From positions 496,001-560,000 of the forward strand of contig NZ_CP006841.1 of NCBI RefSeq assembly GCF_001274895.1: DNA of 64,000 nucleotides. Reading direction: 5' to 3'. The DNA comes from Corynebacterium lactis RW2-5. GTDB lineage: Bacteria; Actinomycetota; Actinomycetes; Mycobacteriales; Mycobacteriaceae. The notes under the pieces were generated by a model. That model had not been told where the DNA came from. It ran no database searches and saw only the letters and a program-made list of their open reading frames with translations. Shown here piece by piece: positions 9,452-18,778 of the stretch. Numbering within the stretch: position 1 is the first letter of the stretch; every line of letters starts with the position of its first letter. Position numbers and translations under genes: made by a program.

Positions 9452-12400
9452 GTGAGTACTGGTTTACGCGAGGAAATTAGGGTGGGGGAGCGCCGGGTAG
9501 TCGGGCCGCAGCCTATGTCGGGGACTATTGCGCCGGACGCGCCGCCGGAGGCGCCTGAGCCGCAGAGTGTTCCTCTAATGCGGGTTTTGATGCCGATTGT
9601 GATGGTTATCGCGGTGGTCGGCATGGTGGCTTTGATGTTCGTCTCAGGGATGGGGCGAAACCCGATGTCCTTTCTCTTTCCGCTGATGATGGTGGTGTCG
9701 ACGGTGGGAATGATGGCCACGGGAGCGGGCGGTGCGGGAGGAAAGGATATCTCCGGGCCCCGCCGGGATTACCAGCGTCACCTCTCCAGCGTGAGGAGGG
9801 CCGTGGCGAAGGCCGCCGATCGGCAGCGGGAGGCCGCGGAGTTTATTCACCCCGACCCGCAGGCATTGTGGCAGATTCCTCGGGTGGGCAGGGCTTTTGA
9901 GCGCTCGGCGCAGGATTCGGACTTCATGGTGGTGCGGCTGGGGCGCGGAACACAACAGCCGGCGACCCCGGTGGCGCCTCCTGCGATTCCGGCTCCGGAG
10001 AAGCTCGATCCCGTCTCGGCGGTGGCCCTGCGCGAGGTCATCAGGGACGCCCTCCGTGTAGAGAGAGTGCCACTGGCAATCGACATGAAGGCCTTCCCGC
10101 TAATCGCGCTTGCCGACGGTGCCCAGGACCTCGGGCGCGCACTGATTGGACAGGTGGCGGCGCTGCATCATCCGAAGGAGTGCGCGATTGTCGCGGTCGA
10201 CGAGCTCGCCTCTACGAGGTCGGAGCCGCAACTGAGGTGGGATTGGCTGAAGTGGTTGCCTCATCACTGGCATCATTCGCAGTGGGTAGCGGGGCTACAC
10301 GGTGACGAGGCTGGGGCGGCTCGGCTGCGTTTTGGCAGCTGCTCGGAGCTGTCCGCCGCGGTTGGGCAACTGCGCGCGGCACAGCGGATGCCCGCGGTAT
10401 TGGTCGTTGTGCTTATCGCCCCTACTGATGGTCTCGATACCGAAAGCCTCTCCGAGATCGTAGAGACCGCGGGGACTGATAATTCAGTGGTAATCCTTAG
10501 CATCGGCGGTGCTGACAGCCAATCGCTGTGGGACGCTGCGATTGACTACGGGCTTGCGCTCAGCGTCGATGGGGGAAAGGTGATCGCCGAGACTGAGTCG
10601 GGGAGTCAGACAGTTGCCGAAGCTGATGCACTTTCGGAGGCTGAGGCGGAGGTCCTAGCCCGGGGCCTCGCGGCAGTTTCGTGGGAAGTCGATCAGGAGG
10701 AGCGGAAAAGCAGCCAAGGCGATCCCGTCTTGTCGGAGCTGGGGTTGGTGCCGCCTCGTGAAACGGTCCGCTACCGGGAGCGTCTTGGAACTGCGCGCCT
10801 TCGTATCCCGGTAGGGGCGAAGGATGATGGTTCCCCCGTCTACCTGGACTTTAAAGAAAGCGCAGAGGGTGGGATGGGGCCGCACGGCCTGTGTATTGGT
10901 GCAACAGGTAGCGGCAAATCCGAGTTTCTTCGGAGCGTTGTCGTCGGGCTAGCTGCGACTCACAGCCCGCAGCAGCTGAACTTCGTGTTGGTCGACTTCA
11001 AAGGCGGGGCGACCTTCCTAGGGCTGGACGGTTTGCCTCATGTCTCCGCGGTTATCACCAACCTCGAAGACGAGTTGTCCCTGGTCAACAGGATGGAGGA
11101 CGCGCTGCGCGGGGAAATGACAAGGCGCCAGGAACTATTGCGAGCGTCGGGAAACTACTCGAGTGTCGCGGAGTACGAGCAGGCGCGGCGTTCCGGCACG
11201 AATAGCAACCCGCCGCTGCCTGCGCTACTGATCGTGGTAGACGAGTTCTCAGAATTGCTCAGCGCACGCCCGGAGTTCGCCGAGCTCTTTGTCGCCATTG
11301 GGCGGCTGGGGCGTAGTCTGCACATGCATTTGTTGCTGGCCAGCCAGCGCCTGGAAGAGGGGCGACTGAGAGGGCTGGAAAGCCACCTTTCCTACCGTGT
11401 GGCTCTCAAGACCTTCTCAGCAGCGGAGTCTCGGAGTGTTCTGGGAGCCCCGGATGCTTTTGATTTGCCGGCAATTCCTGGAATCGGGTTTATCAAGTCA
11501 TCGTCTTCGGAGCCGGTGCGTTTTCGCTCCGCGTATGTTTCGGGGCCTGTGCCAGAACTCACCGGGGAACGGGGAGAGCCCGCGGTGGCCTCGGCAGCAG
11601 CCGTGGTTGCAGAGTTTTCCGCTCTGGCGAAGCCGAACCTGGTGAGTCGGATGCAGGAGAAGCAGCAGACACCTACGGATGAGGAAACTTCCGTCGGTAC
11701 ACAGGGCAAGACGATTCTCGAGTCCTTTGTCTCGTCGGTGGAGCACATACCGATTAGAGCGCACCGTGTGTGGTTGCCGCCCCTTCCTGCGAAGGTTCCG
11801 CTAGACCTGTCGGATCCGGAAGGAGTCGAGCCGTGTTCAGCAATGACTGCGGCGATTGGTCTCGTCGATAAGCCCCTTCATCAGCGCCAGGACACCCTGT
11901 CTGTGGATTTGCGAGGGACCGGCGGGCACGTGGCGATTGTCGGGGCTCCGCAGTCGGGAAAGACCAACGCGGTGCGGACGCTCACGCTGGCATTGGCGAG
12001 GCAAACGGCGCCCGAGAAATTGCACTTCTACGTCATCGATTTCGGTGCGGGTGGTCTGAGCGACCTCGCGAGTTTGCCGCACGTGAGTTCCCTCGCGCAC
12101 AGGGCCGACGAGGAGTTGATTCGTCGAATTGTGGGGTCTTTGCGGCGCGAGATTGTCAGTCGGGAGCGTCGTTTTCGGGAAAACAACTGGCTCACCCCAG
12201 AGGCCGCCCGCGCTGCGGGAAATCCCGATGCCGTGCTGATCATCGACGGATGGTCGGCGTTTCGGGCGGAGCACCTGGCGTTGTCCGACGACGTCTCGGC
12301 ACTAATCTCCGACGGACTTTCACTCGGAATTCACGTCGTTTTGACGGCGCATAGATGGTCCGAGCTAAGGCCGTCGATACGTGATCTCATGGGAACACGG

Positions 12401-13348
12401 ATTGAGTTACGGCAGGCGGAGGCCATCGATTCCGTTATTGACCGGAAAGCTGCGGAGCTGGTTCCAACGAGTCCGGGTCGAGGAGTTGCCGTGGGAGGGC
12501 TGGCGATGCTTATCGCTTATTCCGACGCCCGGGACACCGCGCTGGTGGCGGAGTACTCAGCGCAAGAACATGGGCGTTCAGCCGCGCCCGAGCTGCGGCT
12601 TCTGCCTCGCCTGGTCGAGGTCGATGCCCTGCCGATGCCGACGGGGCGGCGCGCGGGCGCGGTGCCAATCGGCCTGGAGGAAGCGGGCCTGGGCACCGTG
12701 GTATTTCACCCGGAAAAGGATCGTCACCTGCTCATATTTGGGGCCGCCGGTTCTGGTCGGACATCGGCACTTATGACGGTTATGCAGCAATTGCAGCGCG
12801 CCCATTCAGAATCGAAGTTTGTTGTCGTCGACTATCGACGCGGCCTGATGGAGGCAGTTGCCCCGGAGAGAATGGCCGGATACGCAGGCTCGAGCGCAGT
12901 GGCCGCGCCGTTGCTGGAGGAACTGGCGGAGAGGCTGCGGCAGCGCCTCCCCAGTCCCGAAATCACCCCGGCGCAGTTGAAGGCGCGCAATTGGTGGTCG
13001 GGCCCTGCCATCACGCTAGTGGTCGACGATTATGACCTGGTCGTAGGCTCTCGGGCGAACCCGCTGGCGCCACTGGCGGATATCATCCCGCACGCAGCGG
13101 ACATTGGTTTGAATATCGTGTTTGCGCGACGGATCAGCGGGGCCCTTCGTTCACTTCACGACCCAGTAATGGGGGCCGTGAAGGACCAGGGCGCTACGGT
13201 CTTCGTGATGTCGGGGACCAGGGAAGATGGGCCAATCATGGGAATTGTGCCCACCGAACAACCTCCGGGCCGAGGGCACTGGATCGCGCATGGCAGGCCC
13301 TTCGAGATCGTTCAGTTCGCCACGGTCGCAAGGCAGGAGGAGAGCTAG
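9452..13348 (+). CDS. eccC: ESX-4 motor ATPase EccC (EccCa-EccCb fused)
   Basis: EccC is the FtsK/SpoIIIE-type ATPase that recognises substrates and powers type VII secretion. The 1298-residue product has two membrane segments at about residues 43-90 and then three ATPase modules. Their Walker A motifs are GATGSGKS (483-490), GAPQSGKT (831-838) and GAAGSGRT (1097-1104). Walker B-like strands are VVDEF, IIDGW and VVDDY. The last module has Arg in place of the Walker A Lys and is probably degenerate, as is common for distal EccC domains. ESX-4 EccC is usually one polypeptide, as here. The GTG start sits just behind the G11 tract. Confidence 0.95.
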   Translation: MSTGLREEIRVGERRVVGPQPMSGTIAPDAPPEAPEPQSVPLMRVLMPIVMVIAVVGMVALMFVSGMGRNPMSFLFPLMMVVSTVGMMATGAGGAGGKDISGPRRDYQRHLSSVRRAVAKAADRQREAAEFIHPDPQALWQIPRVGRAFERSAQDSDFMVVRLGRGTQQPATPVAPPAIPAPEKLDPVSAVALREVIRDALRVERVPLAIDMKAFPLIALADGAQDLGRALIGQVAALHHPKECAIVAVDELASTRSEPQLRWDWLKWLPHHWHHSQWVAGLHGDEAGAARLRFGSCSELSAAVGQLRAAQRMPAVLVVVLIAPTDGLDTESLSEIVETAGTDNSVVILSIGGADSQSLWDAAIDYGLALSVDGGKVIAETESGSQTVAEADALSEAEAEVLARGLAAVSWEVDQEERKSSQGDPVLSELGLVPPRETVRYRERLGTARLRIPVGAKDDGSPVYLDFKESAEGGMGPHGLCIGATGSGKSEFLRSVVVGLAATHSPQQLNFVLVDFKGGATFLGLDGLPHVSAVITNLEDELSLVNRMEDALRGEMTRRQELLRASGNYSSVAEYEQARRSGTNSNPPLPALLIVVDEFSELLSARPEFAELFVAIGRLGRSLHMHLLLASQRLEEGRLRGLESHLSYRVALKTFSAAESRSVLGAPDAFDLPAIPGIGFIKSSSSEPVRFRSAYVSGPVPELTGERGEPAVASAAAVVAEFSALAKPNLVSRMQEKQQTPTDEETSVGTQGKTILESFVSSVEHIPIRAHRVWLPPLPAKVPLDLSDPEGVEPCSAMTAAIGLVDKPLHQRQDTLSVDLRGTGGHVAIVGAPQSGKTNAVRTLTLALARQTAPEKLHFYVIDFGAGGLSDLASLPHVSSLAHRADEELIRRIVGSLRREIVSRERRFRENNWLTPEAARAAGNPDAVLIIDGWSAFRAEHLALSDDVSALISDGLSLGIHVVLTAHRWSELRPSIRDLMGTRIELRQAEAIDSVIDRKAAELVPTSPGRGVAVGGLAMLIAYSDARDTALVAEYSAQEHGRSAAPELRLLPRLVEVDALPMPTGRRAGAVPIGLEEAGLGTVVFHPEKDRHLLIFGAAGSGRTSALMTVMQQLQRAHSESKFVVVDYRRGLMEAVAPERMAGYAGSSAVAAPLLEELAERLRQRLPSPEITPAQLKARNWWSGPAITLVVDDYDLVVGSRANPLAPLADIIPHAADIGLNIVFARRISGALRSLHDPVMGAVKDQGATVFVMSGTREDGPIMGIVPTEQPPGRGHWIAHGRPFEIVQFATVARQEES

Positions 13349-13350
13349 CC

Positions 13351-14673
13351 GTGGACAGCTTGGATACCCTTCGGGAGGGAACATGGCACCTGTGGGGCAT
13401 GGCCGCGGTCGGGCTGAATCATCAATTCACGCCGACGCCGGACGCGAGGCGAAGCCTGCTGCAGTCGATACATACCGTGGTAATCCCCAGCTATTGGGCG
13501 TTGCCGCGGCAGCGAAAACTCGCCCAAAAACTGATTGACCAGGGGATCAACCCGGTGATTGTGAAGCTTGCCGATGCCGTCTCAGAGCTCGAGCCTCCCA
13601 GCGTCGCGCACAGCATAATCGTCGAGGTGGAGAAGGAACGGGTCTGCGTTACTCGGACGACGGGGCCACGGCGGGTGAGCAGGCTGATTCACACCGTCGG
13701 CGGTGGAGAAGGCGCAGCGCTGGTGGAAACCGTTATTGCGGTGGCTTATCAGCTGACCGCATCCCCGGATGACCCGTCTGGGGTGCCCGACCCAGTCGAG
13801 GTAAACGGAGGCCGGGGAGTCACGGAGTACCCGAAGAAGTGGGTTGACTCAGTGGAGTTCATCGTCGCCGAGACCCCACCGGGTTATCCCGTTCTCAGGC
13901 GTCAGCCTCTCGTCGACCGATTGCGTTCCCGGGGATTTCTGTCTTTCGTTGTCCCCTGCGAGAGCCTCGCGGATTCTCCTATGCCGACGCCTACACCCCG
14001 CCCCGCTGAGCCGACGCCGGACTTTGGTGGCGTTCCCTCTGGCTCTGAGGAGCCCAGCCAGAAAGCCCAGGTCGCGGTAGCGATTGGTGTCCTCGCAGTG
14101 AGCGTAGTGGTTCTAGCGGGCCTAATCTGGGCAATTCCGCACATGGGCGCGCGCGACGCAGAGGGGAGTTTCCCGCCCGCGCCGTCGGAAAGCAGATCGG
14201 TCCACGCCCAGCCCTCAGTGGCCTCGCCACCGCCACCCAAACCCCAAGATCCTGCGCCCATCGACGTGGACATCGAGTTTGCGGGCGTGGCGCTGTCTCT
14301 GCCCGGAGGGTGGCAGCGCGATGACACCAGCCCCCGCGACCGCCTCATCGCCGTTAACGGCGGGGATATGCGCGTGGTCGCTCAGTCCTATCCGCTTTCC
14401 GACGGCGCGTCCCTGGAGCATATCGTTGCGGGGCTGACCAGTCATTCAGAGGTGGACGCGACGATGAGCATTCCCGTCCGCTCTCAGCTGTACGGAATCG
14501 ACATGGTGACGCTGCAAGAGAGACCACCTTCAGGCCAGTCGGTGGTGCTGTGGCATCACAAAATTATTGACGGGGTTCAGGTCAGCGTCGGCTGTCAATT
14601 CCGTGGCTCCGACATTCCTCGGCAGCGTCCCGCCTGCGAAAAGGCCGTGCAATCCGCAATTCCGGCGCTCTAG
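13351..14673 (+). CDS. Type VII secretion-associated protein, Rv3446c family
   Basis: This 440-residue protein starts (GTG) 2 bp after the eccC stop and lies between eccC and the esx pair, the position of Rv3446c in M. tuberculosis ESX-4. The N-terminal half is cytoplasmic and resembles an actin-like/regulatory fold of unknown role. A Pro-rich linker follows, then one membrane helix (about 245-266), a second Pro/Ser linker and a C-terminal extracytoplasmic domain (about 310-440) that matches the type VII secretion-associated C-terminal domain in length and pattern (SLPGGW near its start, two Cys near its end). The exact function in ESX-4 is unknown. Confidence 0.85.
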   Translation: MDSLDTLREGTWHLWGMAAVGLNHQFTPTPDARRSLLQSIHTVVIPSYWALPRQRKLAQKLIDQGINPVIVKLADAVSELEPPSVAHSIIVEVEKERVCVTRTTGPRRVSRLIHTVGGGEGAALVETVIAVAYQLTASPDDPSGVPDPVEVNGGRGVTEYPKKWVDSVEFIVAETPPGYPVLRRQPLVDRLRSRGFLSFVVPCESLADSPMPTPTPRPAEPTPDFGGVPSGSEEPSQKAQVAVAIGVLAVSVVVLAGLIWAIPHMGARDAEGSFPPAPSESRSVHAQPSVASPPPPKPQDPAPIDVDIEFAGVALSLPGGWQRDDTSPRDRLIAVNGGDMRVVAQSYPLSDGASLEHIVAGLTSHSEVDATMSIPVRSQLYGIDMVTLQERPPSGQSVVLWHHKIIDGVQVSVGCQFRGSDIPRQRPACEKAVQSAIPAL

Positions 14674-14831
14674 AGCCAAGGGATTCCTCGACGGAGGCAG
14701 GGGGGGGGATGGGTGGGGTGAGCGAAAAAAAGATGGAACCGAAACAGTGATTTTCGCGCCAACAAGTATGACGGTCCTTTTACCGTCTGATTCGATACCA
14801 GGTCACTGCCGGATACTAGGGGGAATTTAAA

Positions 14832-15158
14832 GTGACAAACATTTTTGCAACTGAGTCATCGCAGATGAGGACTACGGCGGGTGATGTCGATGGCGTCAAC
14901 GCCGAGGTCCAAGGAGAGCTTTCCCGAATCAGGGGCGTTGTTGATGGGCTCGCGGGGGATTGGCGTGGTCAGGCCAAGGCAGCATTCGACGATTTGATGC
15001 TCCGCTGGGATGACGCTGCGATGAGGCTCTCTTCGGCGCTGACCGATATCGCAGAAAACATCCGGGCTAATTCCACCAGCTTCGATGAGGGCGAACAGGA
15101 AGGTACGCAGGCGTTCAACCGCGTTGGCGCAGCCGGATCGTCGCTACTGAATCTGTAA
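14832..15158 (+). CDS. WXG100 protein, EsxU-like
   Basis: A 108-residue helical-hairpin protein with the WXG turn as W-R-G (GDWRGQA). WXG100 proteins form heterodimers and are exported by type VII systems. It is the first of two adjacent esx genes, ahead of rplM, the position of esxU in the M. tuberculosis ESX-4 locus. The GTG start has AGGGGGAA upstream. The next gene presumably encodes its dimer partner. The 158-bp upstream gap contains the G9 tract and a small perfect hairpin (14770-14787). Confidence 0.88.
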   Translation: MTNIFATESSQMRTTAGDVDGVNAEVQGELSRIRGVVDGLAGDWRGQAKAAFDDLMLRWDDAAMRLSSALTDIAENIRANSTSFDEGEQEGTQAFNRVGAAGSSLLNL

Positions 15159-15190
15159 TCAAAAATCTACTGAGAGACTGGAGCAAAAAA

Positions 15191-15478
15191 ATGGATACTA
15201 TTCACTACGGTTTTGGCGGCATTAACAGTGCGGCCGAGGACATCCGGTCCACTTCGGCTTCGATTGCTGAGCTGTTGGGAGACCTGAAGTCGCGAATCCA
15301 GCCGATGGTGGCGACGTGGGAAGGCGATTCCGCAGATTCCTACCAGGCCGCGCAGCGTGAGTGGGATACGGCGGCTGAAGAACTCAACCAGATTCTGAAC
15401 ACCATCGCGGGGGCCGTCAGCGAGGGCAGCGATCGCATGGCCGATATCAACCGTCGTGCGGCGGCCAGCTGGGGCTAG
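15191..15478 (+). CDS. WXG100 protein, EsxT-like
   Basis: A 95-residue protein with the turn motif W-E-G (ATWEGDSADSY) and a Y/D pattern after it, characteristic of WXG100 family members such as EsxA/EsxT. It lies 32 bp after the EsxU-like gene, with CTGGAG as ribosome site, and the two are probably co-expressed as an ESX-4 substrate heterodimer. The C-terminus is Ala/Trp-rich, and there is no obvious YxxxD/E export signal in the last residues. Only the partner's DEGEQ-type tail could provide one. Confidence 0.9.
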   Translation: MDTIHYGFGGINSAAEDIRSTSASIAELLGDLKSRIQPMVATWEGDSADSYQAAQREWDTAAEELNQILNTIAGAVSEGSDRMADINRRAAASWG

Positions 15479-15502
15479 GTGCGCGGTGCATTAAAGAAGA
15501 TT

Positions 15503-15531
15503 TTGGTTCTCGCTCCTGGTCACGGTAAAGT
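15503..15531 (+). promoter_or_regulatory. Promoter for rplM-rpsI
   Basis: TTGGTT (15503-15508) and TAAAGT (15526-15531) are separated by 17 bp, a good sigma-A arrangement. Transcription would start near 15538 and give a leader of about 105 nt before rplM. Confidence 0.6.
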
Positions 15532-15539
15532 AGCCATTC

Positions 15540-15606
15540 TGTGCGCGCGCGCCATACGTTGCCTCGGGTCTCCACCGGCCGCCGGGGAGTGACAACGGTG
15601 CGCACA
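15540..15606 (+). promoter_or_regulatory. Possible structured 5' leader of rplM-rpsI
   Basis: TGTGCGC (15540-15546) is complementary to GCGCACA (15600-15606), and the enclosed region holds a CTCC/GGAG and CCGG/CCGG hairpin. The fold would close almost exactly at the predicted transcription start. An L13-type autoregulatory role is possible but not shown. Confidence 0.4.
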
Positions 15607-15643
15607 GTGGCTGGCAGAATCTACACGGACCCTAAAAGGAGTC

Positions 15644-16090
15644 ATGTTGTCTACTTTCCACCCGAAGGACGGTGACATCGAGCGCAAGTGGTACGTCATC
15701 GACGCTACCGATGTTGTTCTCGGCCGTCTGGCTACTCATGCCGCAGATCTGCTGCGCGGTAAGGGCAAGGCTTACTTCGCCCCCAACGTCGACTGCGGTG
15801 ACCACGTCATCATCATCAACGCCGACAAGGTGCACGTCTCCTCTAACAAGCGGGAACGTGAGATGCGCTACCGCCACTCGGGCTTCCCGGGCGGTCTGAA
15901 GTCGATGACCCTGGGTCGTTCCCTCGAGGTTCACCCGGAGCGCGTTATCGCTGAGGCTATTGAGGGCATGATGCCGCACAACAAGCTTTCGCGTGCGTCC
16001 ATCAAAAAGCTGCACGTCTTCGCCGGTTCTGAGCACCCGTACGCCGGTCAGCAGCCTGAAAACTACGAGATCAAGGCGGTGGCACAGTGA
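15644..16090 (+). CDS. rplM: 50S ribosomal protein L13
   Basis: L13 is an early-assembly large-subunit protein. The 148-residue product matches the family in length and shows the conserved core with [16 protein letters not shown], the region around NADKV, and the GMMPHNKL stretch (126-133). The start ATG has an AAAGGAG ribosome site. It forms an operon with rpsI, overlapping it by four bases (GTGA). Confidence 0.97.
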   Translation: MLSTFHPKDGDIERKWYVIDATDVVLGRLATHAADLLRGKGKAYFAPNVDCGDHVIIINADKVHVSSNKREREMRYRHSGFPGGLKSMTLGRSLEVHPERVIAEAIEGMMPHNKLSRASIKKLHVFAGSEHPYAGQQPENYEIKAVAQ

Positions 16091-16650
16091 CCAACCCACA
16101 GGACGTTAACGAGAACCAGAACGTAGAGTCCACCGAGGCTTCCTACGACGACGTTCAGGCTGCAGCTGCTGCCGCCACCGAGGAGTTCACCTCCTCCATC
16201 GGCGATGCTGTTGCAACCGAGTCCGTCGAGGCTGAGGCAGCTCCGGCTGCTCCGCTGACCCTGGATCGCCCGATTCAGACCGTTGGTCGCCGTAAGCGCG
16301 CTGTCGCCCGCGTCGTACTGACCGCCGGCTCCGGCAAGATTGTCTGCAACGGCCGCGAGATCGAGGATTATTTCCCGAACAAGCTGCACCAGCAGGAGAT
16401 CAAGGACCCGCTGGTTCTGGTTGAGCGCGAGGCTCAGTTCGACATCAAGGCCAACATCCACGGTGGTGGCCCGTCCGGTCAGGCAGGTGCTCTGCGCCTG
16501 GCTATCGCTCGTGCACTCAACGAGTTCAACCCGGAGGAGCGCGGCGTTCTGAAGAAGGCTGGATTCCTCACCCGCGATGCTCGTGCCGTCGAGCGCAAGA
16601 AGGCTGGTCTGCACAAGGCCCGTCGTGCACCGCAGTACTCGAAGCGTTAA
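16087..16650 (+). CDS. rpsI: 30S ribosomal protein S9 with acidic N-terminal extension
   Basis: S9 lies in the head of the small subunit, and its C-terminal tail contacts P-site tRNA. The S9 core starts at about residue 62 ([13 protein letters not shown]) and ends with the canonical YSKR tail. The roughly 55 residues before it are acidic and Ala-rich, a form seen in corynebacterial S9. The GTG start overlaps the rplM stop, so expression is probably coupled. Confidence 0.97.
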   Translation: MTNPQDVNENQNVESTEASYDDVQAAAAAATEEFTSSIGDAVATESVEAEAAPAAPLTLDRPIQTVGRRKRAVARVVLTAGSGKIVCNGREIEDYFPNKLHQQEIKDPLVLVEREAQFDIKANIHGGGPSGQAGALRLAIARALNEFNPEERGVLKKAGFLTRDARAVERKKAGLHKARRAPQYSKR

Positions 16651-16670
16651 GTTTCAGCTGCAGTACTTTG

Positions 16671-16712
16671 CACCCTCACCTGCGGATATTTTTCGCAAGG
16701 TGGGGGTGTTTT
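16671..16712 (+). terminator. Terminator after rpsI
   Basis: CACCCTCACCTGCG (16671-16684) pairs with CGCAAGGTGGGGGTG (16694-16708), with small imperfections, and is followed by TTTTC. It closes the rplM-rpsI operon. Confidence 0.8.
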
Positions 16713-16829
16713 CTATTTCGTGGGCGTCTACGCCTGTCGTGGACCACTTTCGCCCCTCGGGTCATTAATGTTTTCCACATTGTAGAGGAGCCATGTGGGA
16801 ATGCTCCGCCAAGTTGAGGACAAGAGAGG

Positions 16830-18701
16830 ATGCGCGTGATTTCCAAGCACCCCTTCCGGATTCGCCGGGTACCCGGTATTGACGGGCTACGTGGTTTGGC
16901 GGTCCTCGCCGTGGTCCTTTACCACTTCTTCGGAGACATCATGCCCGGCGGATACGTTGGTGTGGACCTCTTCTTTGTCTTGTCCGGATTCCTTATTACC
17001 TCTCTGCTGATTCGCGAGCGCGCGGTCACGGGTCGTATTGACCTGAAAGATTTCTGGCTGCGCCGACTTCGTCGAATCGCCCCGGCGGCGATCTTTGTAC
17101 TAGTTGTCTCAATCGCCGCCGCGGGAATCATTGGGGGAGACCCGGCAGTGGGCCTTACGACGCAGTTCTTCGGGACCTTGTTTTTCGTAAACAACTGGAC
17201 CCAGATTGCAGGATCCGAGTCTTACTTCGCCGACTCTGGTGTGCAACTTTTGGCGCACTACTGGTCTCTGGCGGTGGAGGAACAGTTTTACGTGTTCTGG
17301 CCGCTGGTGTTCGTAGCGCTGCTGGCGATAGGGATTAAGCTCCGGCGCCTCGGCTATTGGGCGGCAGCCGGTGCGGTAGCTTCCTTCTTTGCAATGGCTC
17401 TACAGTATGATCCTGCCGCTGACCCGACCCGCGTCTACTACGGAACAGACACCCACGCGTTCGGGCTTTTGATTGGTGCAACGCTGGCACTGCTTTTGAC
17501 CTCCACGTCGCCGAAATCGACGGCTGACTCGTGGCCGCGGATAGAGCCGCTGCTGCGGGACTACTTTGGCAGCTCTGCTCAGGCTTTCGTCGCCTCTAGT
17601 TTGCCTCTAATTGCGATGGGCACGGTCCTTTTCACGATGCCTGATACTGCAGCGTTTACCTACAACGGCGGACTGGTTATTGCCTCATTGTTGGGCGCGT
17701 GCCTTCTTTACCTAGTGATTCGTGGCGCAAACCCCGTCCACACGATTTTTAACTGGTCTCCGATGCGTTGGCTCGGAAAGGTGTCGTTTTCTCTCTACTT
17801 GTGGCATTGGCCGATGATTGTCCTCATCCGAGAGGTGCTTGAGCGCAATGGGTGGACCCAGTACCAGGATGTCGCCGCGCTAGTTGGTCTGGCAACTGCG
17901 CTGGGTCTGTCCGCATGGTCGTTCCGCTATGTCGAAACTCCGATTCGTCGCAATGGCTACCGCGCGTGGTTCGAGTCAGTAAAGCCAAAGAAGAGCCCTG
18001 CAATCGCGTGGAGGGATTACCTACTTCCAGCTGCTGGGGTGGCAGTCGTCGCACTGGCTGTTTTCGCGATGTTTACAGGTCCGTCAATGACTCGGCTGGA
18101 GCAGCAGCTCGAGCTTGCCGCCCAGCAGCGTGCAGCGGCGAAGAAGGCTGAGGAGGCGGAACTGGCAAAGCGCTTTATGCCGAGAGGCGATCAGATAACT
18201 GCCATCGGCGACTCGGTGATGCTGGCCTCTCAGCAGGCGCTCGATGAGGAGCTCCCAGGTATTTACATTGATGCCGCGGTCTCCCGTGGATACCCGGCGG
18301 CCCCGGCAATTATCGAGCAGATGAAAGCCGCGGATACCCTCGATCCGTTTGTCGTCCTGGGGTTGGGGATTAACCAGTCGGCGGCAGCTTCGGATGACAA
18401 GCTCCTAGACGAGATTTTGGATTCGCTCGGCAAGGACCGCATTATTGTCTTGATCAACCCCTATGGGGATCGCGCGTGGATGCCGCAGTCAGAAAAGGAA
18501 GTAATTGACGCCGCGAAGAAGAGGGACAACGTGTATGTCGCGGATTGGTGTCACGGTGTGCGCGACGACACTTCGGTTCTGCGCGGCGATTTAATTCACC
18601 CGACACCCGACGGTGCGAAGATCTACGCCGGCGCGGTGAAGGAAGCGTTCCGCCAGTATGCGGAAAACGACAAGAAGATTCCGGGCAAGTGCGGTGTTTA
18701 G
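16830..18701 (+). CDS. OafA-type membrane acyltransferase with SGNH domain
   Basis: The 623-residue product combines an acyltransferase-3 membrane domain (about residues 15-380) with a C-terminal extracytoplasmic SGNH-like domain (about 440-615). Seen in the first part are PGIDGLRGLAVLAVV and the catalytic His32 in VLYHFF, then GYVGVDLFFVLSGFLI. The second part has the GDS block IGDSVML and the late HPTPDG motif holding the catalytic-type His. A coiled Ala/Glu/Lys stretch joins them. Such enzymes O-acetylate envelope glycans or lipids; the acceptor cannot be told from sequence. It stands alone after the rpsI terminator. Confidence 0.85.
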   Translation: MRVISKHPFRIRRVPGIDGLRGLAVLAVVLYHFFGDIMPGGYVGVDLFFVLSGFLITSLLIRERAVTGRIDLKDFWLRRLRRIAPAAIFVLVVSIAAAGIIGGDPAVGLTTQFFGTLFFVNNWTQIAGSESYFADSGVQLLAHYWSLAVEEQFYVFWPLVFVALLAIGIKLRRLGYWAAAGAVASFFAMALQYDPAADPTRVYYGTDTHAFGLLIGATLALLLTSTSPKSTADSWPRIEPLLRDYFGSSAQAFVASSLPLIAMGTVLFTMPDTAAFTYNGGLVIASLLGACLLYLVIRGANPVHTIFNWSPMRWLGKVSFSLYLWHWPMIVLIREVLERNGWTQYQDVAALVGLATALGLSAWSFRYVETPIRRNGYRAWFESVKPKKSPAIAWRDYLLPAAGVAVVALAVFAMFTGPSMTRLEQQLELAAQQRAAAKKAEEAELAKRFMPRGDQITAIGDSVMLASQQALDEELPGIYIDAAVSRGYPAAPAIIEQMKAADTLDPFVVLGLGINQSAAASDDKLLDEILDSLGKDRIIVLINPYGDRAWMPQSEKEVIDAAKKRDNVYVADWCHGVRDDTSVLRGDLIHPTPDGAKIYAGAVKEAFRQYAENDKKIPGKCGV

Positions 18702-18778
18702 GTAACTTACGGCGCTTCGCAAATAAATAAGGTTCATCTAAGTATTGCACTTTGCGATTTCACGGTAAGGTGCTTTTC

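Noticed and set aside
13565..13575. GCTTGCCGATG as a further copy of the 11-mer
   Set aside because: It differs by one base, so it was not counted among exact copies.
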